Assembly: GCA_002946415.1 (NCBI GenBank)
Contig: NJPS01000010.1
Coordinates: 62,001-126,000 of the forward strand
Direction of reading: 5' to 3'
Length of the DNA stretch: 64,000 bases
Source: Rutstroemia sp. NJR-2017a BVV2
Lineage: Eukaryota; Ascomycota; Leotiomycetes; Helotiales; Rutstroemiaceae
The notes beneath the pieces were generated by a model. That model had not been told where the DNA came from, did not search any database, and saw only the letters and a program-made list of their open reading frames with translations. This document shows, in pieces, positions 47,764 to 58,937 of the stretch. The translations under genes were made by a program, and so were the position numbers. Numbering within the stretch: the first letter of the stretch is position 1; each line of letters begins with the position of its first letter.

Positions 47764-49049
47764 AATCATACAGAGCAACGACAAATTTCTCAGCCAAGCA
47801 TGGCCAGGTCACAACTATCTGGATATGATAGCAAGCACGACGTGAATATATCCGATCTCACCCAATCTCATTACAAACTTCCACCTAACCCGTCACCCCA
47901 ACACAATACCAATCGTCCGCAAAAAGTAATGTTTCACAATTCGCGCCATCAGCCTGTAGAACCTTATTCCACGCATATAGCTGCGTAGGACGCTACCGTT
48001 CGCAACCGCGAAATCGTAACATGTTGGAGGCTGAAACTTGTTGGTTAGTTACATTACCACCTGGAAAAGCTTAAGTCAGCTATATGTGAACGGTGAAAAT
48101 ATATGGAGATGCGTACCCGGTTCTCCTCTTGCTGATTTCCTACGTCCGCATTTATACCTAGTGATGGTTTTACAAGTTTGTAAGTCTCATTAACAACCGG
48201 AGCACAACCCTGCTAGAGTTGATAATGATGTACAACATATTAACATGCAGTAGTCAAATCTGGAGCTTTTCTAAGAGTGCAGAACATCATGATGTTGAAG
48301 GTGTATCACATGAAGAAGTTGTTCCTCATGGCTCCGCGACTGTCGATGCAGGCTTAGAAGACAATGAATGTCAACCTGTCTCAAACGAAGAGACCAAACA
48401 TGGACGATCGGGGTTATGCACTTCTGAACAGAGACTTTGACTATTGCCAATCCGATGGCTATAGCATTAACTCCATAACACAAAAACCCACCAACGGGAA
48501 GTGACGAGAAAGACTTGTTACTAAGTTGTTAGATCCATACGAAATGGTGATTAGTGGTAACAATTCTACTTGATATTTGACGGATGAAGAGCTCAAGCGA
48601 GAATTTGGTGTCATACTGTGCTGGTAGGGATTGCACAGAGGAAGTGACTGAGTTGGGCATTAAATCAATAACAGTCTTACCAGGGATTGTGGAACACCTC
48701 CAAGCTCAACGACAACAGTGGTTGCTACCCCAACCACACTATCAGCTGTGACCTGTAGCAACTGGTCATACGCCAAGTGGTCTTCTTGATCTTGGAAGTA
48801 CACCATCTTTATTCTTTCCACTGCAGCATCAATGCAAATGTGAGGATATGGATAATAATAAATGAGTTGAGATATGCTGTTGGTCTTGATACTACAATAG
48901 TATCCAGTTCTAACTCCATTATATGGACCTCGTCTGAAATTCCCCGCAAGCTCACGTCATCTCAATTATTACTGTTCATATCCAACAAATACCACGCACC
49001 TAGCTCTGATACATGCCTAGATTCTTACTTGTGATTTTCTCAGCTATTT
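47764..49049. other. Intergenic region
   Basis: About 1.3 kb with ordinary composition and no supported gene. Confidence 0.45.
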
Positions 49050-49973
49050 CTAATATGTATACAATCCCTTCTTTATTTCCTCCAGGATTCCGATTTCCTT
49101 GGGTTCCCATTCAAATTCATTTCTTGCCTTTGCGCCTGATGCTCTGTTCTCTGCCGTCAAGAACCTGCCAAGCGTTTCTCCAAACTGCGCTACAGCTTCG
49201 GCCCTTGTTAAATTACGGATAGGTAGACTCAGCGCCTTAGCAATCCCCTCCGACATTTCTCTTGCTGTGACATTCGTGGCGGAACTAGCGTTGTATACCT
49301 CTCCAGATTTTGCCTTCTCCGCCACTAGTAGATACAATCGGGCAGCATCGTCGACATGTACGGTCGTAGTACGATTCTTACCATCATCAACACACATCAC
49401 CCCCCCTGACTGAAGTGACATGTTCATAAAAAGCTTAACCCCGCTACCCCCACGGCCGTATACGTATGGCGCCAATCGTATGGCAGTAATACGTATCCCT
49501 TTATCCTTCAGACTAAGCGCATAGTCCTCAAACCTTCCTCGAGTGTTGATTGGATTTGGGTCGATTGCTGAGCTCTCAGTGGTTTCCCCCCCAGTAGGGT
49601 CCGCGGCAATGATAAGTGTGCCGCTGGTAACAACCAATGTCTTGTTGGTACCCTCCATTGGTTTGGCAATCGCATCTAACGCGGCTTTGTCTGAGGGAAA
49701 AACATCATCATACGAAGGCACACTTAAGTCATAACTTGTTGCAAGGTGAATGACTATGTCGGCCTTGTGACTTTCTTGGCTCAAAACATCGTGGGAATTG
49801 AGATCACCACGAACAGGAACGCCGCCAAATTTGCGAATTCTTTCGTCAGCACTTGCGCTGCGGGAGAGACCGTGAACAACATAGCCGTTTACGACAGCAA
49901 TCTCTGTGATTACAGATCCAACGTATCCGCTAGCGCCTGTCAGGAAGATTTGCTTTCCGTTTCTGGTTGCCAT
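49050..49973 (-). CDS. Extended short-chain dehydrogenase (NAD(P)-dependent epimerase-like)
   Basis: Single exon, 307 residues, ATG giving MATRNGKQIFLTGASGYVG. The dinucleotide loop TGASGYVG lies at residues 11-18, followed by GLSRS and a Rossmann-fold pattern (DIVIHLATSYD, LVVTSGTLIIAAD). Later landmarks are RITAIRLAPYVYGRGGSG, TVHVDDAARLYLL and KNEF/EWEP-type end, as in fungal extended SDRs. The expected YxxxK is not clear: FEDYALSLK has one residue too many, so either the active site is atypical or another Tyr serves. Cytosolic oxidoreductase with unknown substrate. The sequence is complete and the length is typical for the family. Confidence 0.85.
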   Translation of the reverse strand: MATRNGKQIFLTGASGYVGSVITEIAVVNGYVVHGLSRSASADERIRKFGGVPVRGDLNSHDVLSQESHKADIVIHLATSYDLSVPSYDDVFPSDKAALDAIAKPMEGTNKTLVVTSGTLIIAADPTGGETTESSAIDPNPINTRGRFEDYALSLKDKGIRITAIRLAPYVYGRGGSGVKLFMNMSLQSGGVMCVDDGKNRTTTVHVDDAARLYLLVAEKAKSGEVYNASSATNVTAREMSEGIAKALSLPIRNLTRAEAVAQFGETLGRFLTAENRASGAKARNEFEWEPKEIGILEEIKKGLYTY

Positions 49974-51122
49974 GGCGGTAGCAATGCTCGGATGTCGAGG
50001 ATTTTAGTGGAAGTAGTGTAGGTTGAGGAGAGAAGCTCAATCAGTGGCTGGTCATTGAGATAGGCATGGGATTACAGGCCTTTTATATTGAATGTCGAAC
50101 TCGAAATATGCCTGGGAATCGCTGCGGATTCAACGGCTTCAGTCGCAAACTCCATTTATCCCCGTTTATCTCCACCATCCATAGGTTACTTTTGTCATCT
50201 TAATTCCTTTATATGTTCCGAAAATCGCGATTCTTCCTTGGCGCATAGGCTCATATTCTCTGTGGCCAAGCTAACCACATTTCGTATTACCCACGAGCCA
50301 CCCCATGTTCCTCTTACATGATCATCCGAGCTTATCGTGACGGCCAGCGATAAAGTAGCACGTGCTGTTCTCGGAGTAGATTGATCGAGATTCAAATCAG
50401 CACCCTTAATCCGAAGCAATGAAGCTCTGATACACTTATTCGTGTCTACCGAATCACACATACGAAGTATGCAGGCTCACTTCCACGCATTCCTGCCATT
50501 TGAAACTCTCTCTCGGTCTTGAATCTCTATATCAAACAACCTGGGCCTTAAGTCATAGCACTCGCTCCAGCCGACCTCTCATTGATGTATTGCATACAGC
50601 CCGGTAGAATGTCCACAGTAGCTACTGTCCCCATTCAAAGCCACAAAGAGATTACGATGTTTCAACGGACCGCTGATGTGTTGAAGGGGACCAACGTCAT
50701 GATCGATATGGCGACTAAACAAATAGCAGATGTTGCAGTAGAGTGGGTGGGAGGTCTTGAAGAAGACAAGATATCTTGGATCAACTTAAGGGCTACCAGT
50801 TGAAGAAGTAGTGATGACAAGCGCTATTGGATTTGACGACGCGTAAGAGACTGTTTGATGTGGGATATACAACACCTTGGCTACGATTCGCACTTACGAG
50901 ACCTTGGCGTTGCAGTTCGGCATCATCATGTACTCCATATACGTCTTGTTTCGCATCGTACGAAAGATCGTGACATTACATGCTTTCTGTCTATCATGAA
51001 AATCAAAATCAGAGATTGTAAGTCGAGAACCGAAGCTTCAGATTATCTGGGGTTTTTGATTAATTTATGACGACAAGCAACGCAAAGCGTCTGCAATAAG
51101 TTTGCACATAGGCTGTTAATGC
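49974..51122. other. Intergenic region
   Basis: No gene seen; it ends at the target site of the hAT-type element. Confidence 0.4.
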
Positions 51123-52036
51123 CAGAGTTGGGCACCCGGTGGAATATACCCCGGGTATTTCTGGGTATCCGCCCAGGATTACCACCCAGAAGCATTTGTA
51201 GGAATAGGAATATCACCCAGAAAAGGTGTGGAATATCCGGGGTATTTCTGGGTAAAGATGCCTGATTTTGGCCTGATATAGTTGGTTTTGGAGCCTTATA
51301 TAGATATGAAAGTAGGCGGATCAATATACTAATCAGGAAAAAATGAGGATATACTTTTTTCTTAAGATTTTATTTCAATATAACAACCTAATGTAATAAT
51401 GTTCTATAATACTATAATATTGCTTCCTTTTGAGTAAGCTTTAAAGCTTCTACTCGATGATTAAGTAGTCTCTTGTTAGCTTTATACTAATGCTCTCTAG
51501 TTATTATTCTACCGATAGCTTCAATTGCTCTTCTTTTTTCGGCCTTTTCTTTCTCTAGAGTATCTTCAACTCGACGCTCAGTAAGTATAGGCCTAGGAAC
51601 AGTTGTAGAAGGAAGTGATTCTCTAGTATGCTTACTAGCTGATATAGGTAATGGTATATTGGCAAATATCGATCTAGGCTGAGGCTGATTACGAGGAGGT
51701 AATTGAGGCTTGTTGGAAGGTATCGTGGTTGATAAAAAGTAGAGAACAGCTCTGAAAAAGAATCCATTAACTTGACTTCTTAGAAAATTTAACTTTAAAA
51801 ATTTTCACTACTTATCATCTGAACTATTAAGCAGGAAGTCATTATTTCCTAAATAGGCAATTCAAACTAAGCAAAGTCTACCTCAACTATATTTTGGTGC
51901 AATAACATGATAACCACCCAGGTTATTCCGGATTATTCCATAAATACCGGGGTATTACCCAGTGAGATCTGGCTGGGTTGGAATACCATTCCTGGGAGCT
52001 CAAAATATTCCGGGTGGAATAGGGTGCCCAACACTG
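51123..52036. mobile_element. Short hAT-type transposon (non-autonomous)
   Basis: The left end cagagttgggcaccc (51123-51137) and the complement of the right end, cagtgttgggcaccc (right end 52022-52036), are inverted repeats with one mismatch; CAGTGTTGGGCA is a typical hAT terminus. Flanking octamers gttaatgc (51115-51122) and gtcaatgc (52037-52044) differ at one base, as an aged 8-bp hAT target duplication would. Subterminal ggaatat/atattcc and ccggg motifs repeat near both ends. Inside, on the minus strand near 51790-51420, is a readable piece (RRVEDTLEKEKAEKRRAIEAI) with one in-frame TAG, perhaps a leftover of an element gene. At 914 bases it cannot code a full transposase. Confidence 0.85.
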
Positions 52037-52404
52037 GTCAATGCTCATGATTGCGGGGTTCGATAATGCGGGGCAGATACAGCCATTTGAGCTGCTATAT
52101 GCTTCCCCATTGAGAAATGCTACGAGTACCTCCTCAATCTCTGGCAAGATACAACTTCTTTCTAGACTTTTTCACCAGATGTTGGTCAATATTTCTAAAT
52201 AATTAATTAACATTTGGTGGTATCTAAGCTTCTAATAATATCATTGAACACTTAAGTCGTAAAGAGAGTTATTGAACCTCGATTTCGTTGCATCACTCCT
52301 CACACCACCCTGCTATTCGTATCATTAATTCATATCAATCGCACCGTAATTCGTACAATCATCCCACCTCCAATTTTCTACATCATTCAACGCTTCAATA
52401 CCAT
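52037..52404. other. Intergenic region
   Basis: No gene seen; presumed 3' region of the transporter gene. Confidence 0.4.
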
Positions 52405-54303
52405 CTAGCTCGACGCAGGTCTCAACATCTCCTCGTGTTGCGCTTGAGGTCCCATCTCACTCTTGTGACCATTCTCTTTTCTGAAAATATCACTCTCCGA
52501 GACTGGACTGAATACCTTGCCCCATCTTCCGTGAATAAAGTCATTAGCAGTCACCAAGCTGCTTCGCAAGTTCTCCTTGACCAGTTGACTTGTAGGTTGA
52601 CTGAAGATAACATCAATTTCCTCCAGTGTCTTGTTCTTGGTTTCTGGCATGAATAGAACTTGGTAAAACCAACCAAGAACTGCAATACCACCATAGAAAC
52701 CAAGAGTAAGACCAATGTTGGACATAGCAGCCTGCATCTCGGCGAAGAAGTAGGTTACGAGGAAAGAGCATAGGAAGAGCAAGGTATCGGAACTTTCCAT
52801 TCCATAGGATCGAAGGTATGTGGGATAGACCTCTGAAGGAATGACCCAGGTCAAGCAAGCATAAGAACCGAAGAAACCCTCATACAATATGAGACCGGTA
52901 ATGTAAGTACCCTGGGATCCAGCTTTGTTCGAGACTGGAATGAGATAGGAGCAACCGATGATGACAAGTCCAATGAAGAATCCAGGAAGCATAGCAATAG
53001 CCCAAAAACGACGACCAAATTTTTCCATGTAAAGAATAGCCGGAATAGTACCAAGGAGCAATGCGCCACCACCAACCAAAGACATGAAAACAGATTGCTT
53101 GTCATCGAATCCGACTTGCTTCATGAGGGTGGCCATGTAGTACTGAATGGCGTTAATACCAGTGAATTGACCAAGGAAAATCATGACGTTGGCGTAAATA
53201 ATTGCACGTCTAGCTCTGCCGACGGTGAAGAAGTCCAACCATGCGAATCTTTTGCGAGAACCTTCCATAGATCTCTCGGAGTCAACGGAGTGTTTCATGA
53301 CGAAAAACTCCTTGCGAGCTTCATCATCAGTACCACGAATGCGCCTCCATACCGCCCATGCATCGGCAGTCTTTCCCTTGTGCATCAAGAAGCGGGGTGA
53401 TTCCGGCATGAATAAGATACCAACAAACATGACGGTAGAGAAAACGAGGGAAGATCCCAACATATATCTCCAGCTTCCAGATTTGACATTGACGAAGATA
53501 GCGGCGACAACGTATCCAAAAACCTCTCCTAGCGCGATCATGAACTGATACAGAGAGACAAGGTTACCGCGATATTTGCGTGAGACGGATTCAGCAACGT
53601 AGACAGGAACGGTTCCACCCTCTAAACCGACACCAAGACCCAAGATGACACGTCCGGCCACCATCATTCCGAAGTTAATTGCGCCAGCTTCCAGAGCTGC
53701 GCCAATAGTATAGAGGACCAAAGACCAAACAATGGCTTGCTTCCGTCCGACGGCTTCGTTGAGAGGACCGAGCATCAGGGCGCCTCCAACAGCACCCAGA
53801 GGAACACCGGAACTGACCAAACTAACTTGTTTTGTGTTGAGATTGAGAGATTGAGGCATGTATAAGTTGGCACCGGAAATTAAAGACTGGTCGAGACCCG
53901 AGAGGAGACCACCCATAGAGGCAAAAGCTACCAGAAGCCTGCAAGTTGTTAGTGACGTCGATAGAACAAGATAGGCGACGGAAATGGCTCACCATGTATA
54001 ATGTCTGGGATCTTTGAAATTCAATTGAAACCTGTCGCTGAAGGATTTCCCACGGGCTGTAACCTCATCCTCCAAATCCTGGACCTCAGCATCAATGGTC
54101 TCCATGTCACCTGCGGCCGCAATTTGGAGAGCTTCCCATTCGGATACGCGACGATTAATGTGTTTCGGTCGGGCAGTAACACCCTTTTCGTCACCAATGC
54201 TATGCTTCTCATCATCGCTGAGGTTGGCCGGAGTCCTAGCTTCAGTGTGTCCTGAAGAACTAATGCCGTCGGAGTCGACCGCCTTGGGAGGATTGTCCGA
54301 CAT
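52405..54303 (-). CDS. MFS sugar/polyol transporter
   Basis: Plasma-membrane sugar:H+ symporter family. Two exons, 54303-53993 and 53938-52405, intron 54 nt, 614 residues; the ATG giving MSDNPPKAV is the first in frame. A hydrophilic N-terminus of about 100 residues precedes twelve predicted membrane segments. Signatures: SGLDQSLISGANLY in the first segment, NEAVGRKQAIVW (the GRK loop), PESPRFLMHKGK closing the first half, QFTGINAIQYY in segment 7, EKFGRR in the 8-9 loop and PETKNKTLEEID after segment 12. The long N-terminus and ITR/HXT-like motifs leave open hexose or a polyol such as inositol. Start, end and intron are well supported. No linked catabolic gene is adjacent. Confidence 0.9.
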
Positions 54304-56654
54304 GCTGGGAGGTGGTACGATATACAAAGAAGTATTAAGTAGGATAAATTGAGAAATTGGAAGACAGATGTCTCGAGCAGAAATGCCCTTTTCGTTCCAG
54401 AGATTAGGTATTGCTGGAAAGACAAAGGAAGAGGATTAGAGAAACAAGGAGAAAATCGAAAGTATGGAATGGGGATGTTACTCGAAGATATATATAAATT
54501 GAGTGGGATGGATTTTGCATGACTAGCAAACCCAACAATACTACGACTACTAAGTACCAAGTACCATGATCTTGTTCTTCCTCGACTAGATTTTGAGTCT
54601 AAACATGCAGGATTATCTTCCCATTATTTCCTATTCAGGAATGGTTGTAGAAGGACACTGAGTTTGTTGTTTTTGTCTCGTGAGCTTCCGAGAAGAGATG
54701 GAGTTAAGCGCGGACAGGCCAAACCCCAAATCTCCAAATTCTCCAAAGTCTCCAGAAAAGCAGGTGCCCCTGGGGTCTCCTCTGCGGACTAAGCTCCTCG
54801 ATCTCCATAACAAACTTTGAAGAGAGGAAAACAGTTACATTTCTTTGGGGTCTATCGGGGTCTGGAGAGTGGAGGGGTGGAGAGGTGGAGGGGTGGAGGG
54901 GTGGAGTGCAGCTCTGTTGGATGAATTTCGGGAAATCGATGCACCTGCTTTGGTTAGGACTCGCCGACAGATTGTAATTATTCGAATGCTTGTACGCGTT
55001 TTTCGAGTAAGCCGATGCCGCTTGACGTCAGGGATAAGGCCATCCGCTTCGCGATAAAGGGATAGTCGTGGTCGGTGTCTGGCGGATCATCGGTAGTTCG
55101 TGTAAATTTGGTGTGCATCTCGAGGGGCACTTACGTTAATCGAATGGCATGACAGGAGACCCTTGAAGCTGTCCACAAACTATTTCCCTACATGATTCGT
55201 CACTCGCTAGAATTTTCGCACTAATTACATGTCCATCGCCAGGAGAGGTAGTCTAGTTCTAGCCGTACAGTACTTCCGTAAAGTAGCCACAAGGTAGCCA
55301 TAGTATTGTGGGAGACGGTCCCAGGAAAACAACCCACAAAGCCGCCGAAAGGACCGTGAGGTGAAATAATACAGTACTTGTATAGGCCCCTCCGAACCCC
55401 ACTCCGTCTAACCTTGCGCCGCAGGATGTTGAACAGCAACTCCGAGGACGTCGCAGCATTGATGTTGTGCTGATGTGCTGGTTGCAGAGATCTCGAGAAT
55501 GCAAAGACTCCAGTTGGGATGGCACTGGATGGCCATGATTCACTAAACTTAGCTCGCGGAAGCCCCGAAAGGCTGCAGAAATGCTTCTGCTAATGATCTT
55601 CGTCCTGCACGGCTACGGCTTTTGCTTTCCAAGAAACTACAGCACATCGGGTTAACACTGCAAAGCTTCGCTTCACAAGTTTGCATGACCAAATATTAAG
55701 TCGACGCGAGCGACAAACCTTTTGTGGGTAAGGTAAGCCGACAGTTTCCATGCAGATCCCTGCCTGTGGAACAGTCCCACTGTCCCACTCAGTCACAGTT
55801 CAGCCATTTATTTTCTTGACAAAAGTTGATTGAGACCAAGAAGAAGAAACGGTACGGTAGTGGATGCCGTTGCCGTTGCGTTGCCTGACAAGCTTCTCAA
55901 GCCTTTTTACTGTACGCTTGACGAGCGAGACGAGGTAAGGGGTGGCGTTTTCAAGCTTTCGTAAAAGGTTAGTTGGAAATTTGATGCTGCTCCAACGTCA
56001 CGACAAGCCCTTTGCCAAACTTCGATCAATCTGGAAGACGCAAAGAAGCTTCTCTGCATGCGTACTCGTAGAATAAACTTTTTAGCGGTGACTGGCGGCG
56101 GTAATTCCTCGCAGAGTCGCCACTCGGTCACAATGTGCTATGTAGATTGGCTTGCTCGATGTTAGCTCCTGCAAGGAATTCTCCATTTACCCACAAAGAG
56201 CCCGAAACTACTGTACGAAGTAGTTGCTGCGTTGCTCCACCGAACATCGAAAGCTAAATCAATTGACGAGCTTTCGACCTCCTACTTTGTACAAACTACA
56301 GACTTAAATCACCACACGACTCCTACTTTGGGTGTTTGGTAGCGATGCTGAACCGACTTCGCGATCCAAAACGCGTGCTTATGGAATCAGCCGAGCCAAA
56401 TATTGCTCTTGTTCTGACGATCCAAGCACCCACCACCCCCAACAAAACATTTTCATTCCCACGTGAGGTTGGTCTTACATCCCGAACAGTTCCACCCCTC
56501 ATTATTGCTCCAGTCTCCGGATTGTTTACAAGTCGGTACATCCGCCGCCGACGACCGAGTGACCCTGATGTCGCTCCACCTGGTGTCAAACTAAGTCGAC
56601 ACAATACAGTAAGTATTGTAATGTCGATTTCACAAGCCCAAAACACGATCTATC
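54304..56654. other. Intergenic region
   Basis: About 2.35 kb. Several frames of 60-130 codons are open on both strands (for example 56336-56725), none with a recognisable domain. A G-rich array lies at 54862-54906. Confidence 0.4.
54862..54906 (+). repeat. G-rich tandem array (ggagaggtggaggggt units)
   Basis: About five imperfect units of ggag-gggt. Several runs of four G are spaced closely enough for a G-quadruplex. It lies about 560 bases upstream of the transporter start. Confidence 0.6.
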
Positions 56655-58527
56655 TCAAGCCAACGAACCGTCATCGTCAGCATCATCTTTGGCTCTCTTA
56701 TCATTCTTCTTCTTCCTCTTCATGACGAACCATTCTGTTGCGAGAGTGAAGCCTGCCCAAATTGCTCCTGACGCTACAAGTTGAAATGCATATGCGGCAA
56801 ACAGTGTAGTGCCGTTAGGCATCGCGAAGCCGACGTTATAGATGTCGTTCAATCCCCCTGTACTTGTACCTCCATATGCTCTAACAATTAATCTCAACAT
56901 GGCCTGCTCGATTGGCATAGCAACAACAGCAGCACAAAGGTCTTTCAGTCCTTCTGCAGCAAGAATGATTGGGAGCATCGTGAGGCCGGTGATCCTGTAT
57001 TTGGTTCCGCTTGAACTTGGCGGCTCATTCGCGCTCCTCAACTCTGCTGACCACGACCCATATGAGGGTTCGACTACCGTGGCGGCTGTGTCATCGACAT
57101 CAAAACTGATAAGTGTCGGTTGTGCCAGATCGGCATCATCATCCTCGTTACTCCCAAATGAGTCAACAGTCTCTCTACGAGGCCGAGCTTCAGTGCGTTC
57201 CAATGCAGGTAATCCTTCTAGGGCGCGCAAAGTTTGTTCGTCCTCACTACGGACCGATGTGGTTTCTTCTACGGCGTCGGGCGTATCATATTCCATAAAT
57301 GGCACCGTGATATTCATTCCCGAAAACATACTTTCACCCTTTGGTCGTGGCAAAGATTTATAGATAGGTCGATAGAGAAGGAACGATAGGATAGCCTTAA
57401 ACTTGCCATGAAATGCTACCAGTAGCATAGGAAGTGCGGATCGTCCGATTGAGACTACCCAGGAAAGTATGGATCCAAAATTAGCAGATGGGAAAGGTGA
57501 TGGTCGAAATGGCGAGGTTTTTGAAAATGGAATGAAAAACCCAAGTGGGGGCAGGATGCGACTGGAGGCAAACACATCTACCTGCTGCAACATAGCAAAG
57601 GTGCGTAAGTGAAGCGTCAACCAGTAAACACCATGTGCAAGACTGCGAGAGTTAATCTTGAGGCATGAAACGGATCAATGAAACATATCTGTACTCACGA
57701 TCTTTCTAGCATATATCTGACCCAGGTTTGACTGGAGCTGAGAGTTCTTTCATCCTCACCAAAAACACCATCGAGGACGGTCTCCAGAACAAAACTAATC
57801 CATTCAATCCCATGGTAAGCAAGGACTGCGGGTAGTCCAGTGAAGACAAGATTTGTGAGAGATCGGCGAGCCCTTTCTCGACGAATCAGTGCAAGAACTC
57901 CGACTTCCGAATACGATTTGTAAAGCTAGAGTAGTAAGTACAGCAACGTATCGGACAGGTGTGCACCTCCTCACCAAGATCCGACGCCTAAAACCAAGAA
58001 CCCCCCATACACCAGCTACGATAATAGCCCGCTCAGTTTCCATTAACTTGAGTCCTTCATACGTTTCTGCGTCCTTTTCTTCTCGGTAGGCTCTTGCAGC
58101 TCGCCTCACCGCAGTCAAGTCCTCAACGATTCCGGTTGCTTGCATCACTTCATTGGCAGCTCGAACATTCTCCCGTTCTCTGCGTTTGGTTTCTGGATTT
58201 CTTGGATGGCCATGTTGATCATATTGCTGGGCAGTTGGCCGTGTGTCTCGTATATCAGGTTGTATTAGAAGATCTTCGTATGGCGTACGACCCTATGAAA
58301 TTGTCAGAGTAGATCAATCGGGGATCTGATTTGAGAACATCAAAGGTATCTTGTGATAGGACCAGGTGAGTTGTCAAAGATGCATCCCACGTGGGAAAGT
58401 GAGTAGAATGGTGTAGAGAAAGTGGTTGATGAAAAGAGATTGGCGTCCGACAATGAATATGAAAAGTGTACGCAAGGAATAGGATCCATACCAATGCCCA
58501 AGCAGTCAAAGATTCTAGCCTCCCCAT
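56655..58527 (-). CDS. Fungal multi-pass membrane protein, unknown function
   Basis: Four exons, 58527-58492, 58292-57975, 57925-57699 and 57642-56655, give 522 residues; introns 199, 49 and 56 nt. The tiny first exon (MGRLESLTAWAL) joins in phase to GRTPYEDLLIQPD. A charged segment with PRNPETKRRERENVRAANEVMQ leads to membrane segments: AIIVAGVWGVLGF, LTNLVFTGLPAVLAYHGIEWISFVLE, a stretch with GSILSWVVSIGRSALPMLLVAF, and near the C-terminus ITGLTMLPIILAAEGLKDL and FAAYAFQLVASGAIWAGFTL. Between them is a Glu/Asp-rich probable cytosolic loop of about 110 residues. It ends with a KRKKKNDKRAKDDADDDG tail. I know similar fungal proteins only as uncharacterised. Gene shares a promoter region with UTP13. 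Confidence 0.78.
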
Positions 58528-58937
58528 GGTGGTGATAAGTGAGGTTCCGAGATGAGTTCAGCGCATTTTCTGTTGAAGCTTCCACAATTGAGGAGTTCGA
58601 CACCATGTCCCAATCGCAAAGACAACACTACTCATGAATCCCAACCGGATTTTGTGTTGATTGAAGACCGATCGTTTTGCATTTAGAAACTCCGTTACCC
58701 CAAGCCTTGCGAATTACACATAAATACACGGAGTAGGATTGAGTGAACAAAAGGTTCGGTGGAAGTACAGCTGGCACGTGATCGTGAAGCAGCGCTAAGA
58801 TAGAGCTTATCATTGCACCCATGCCTCAAAATATTTTTCTGTGAGAAAACATTGGCGACGGGGATACGAATAACATCAATTCAGCAAAACTGAGTACAGC
58901 GTTCGACCACGCTTCCATCTACCTGCAGCCTCTCGCA
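58528..58937. promoter_or_regulatory. Divergent promoter of the membrane-protein gene and UTP13
   Basis: 410 bases between two ATGs in opposite directions with no gene inside; it must hold both promoters. No specific factor site was identified. Confidence 0.55.

Noticed and set aside
56336..56725. Open frames on both strands downstream of the membrane protein gene
   Set aside because: One overlaps the gene's 3' end antisense, the other has no recognisable domain; no splice or start context.
58293..58491. Reading the first exon of the membrane protein straight on (to a stop at 58255)
   Set aside because: A GTATGG donor after 58492 and TTTCATAG acceptor before 58292 join two frames in phase, and only this gives a continuous 522-residue protein.
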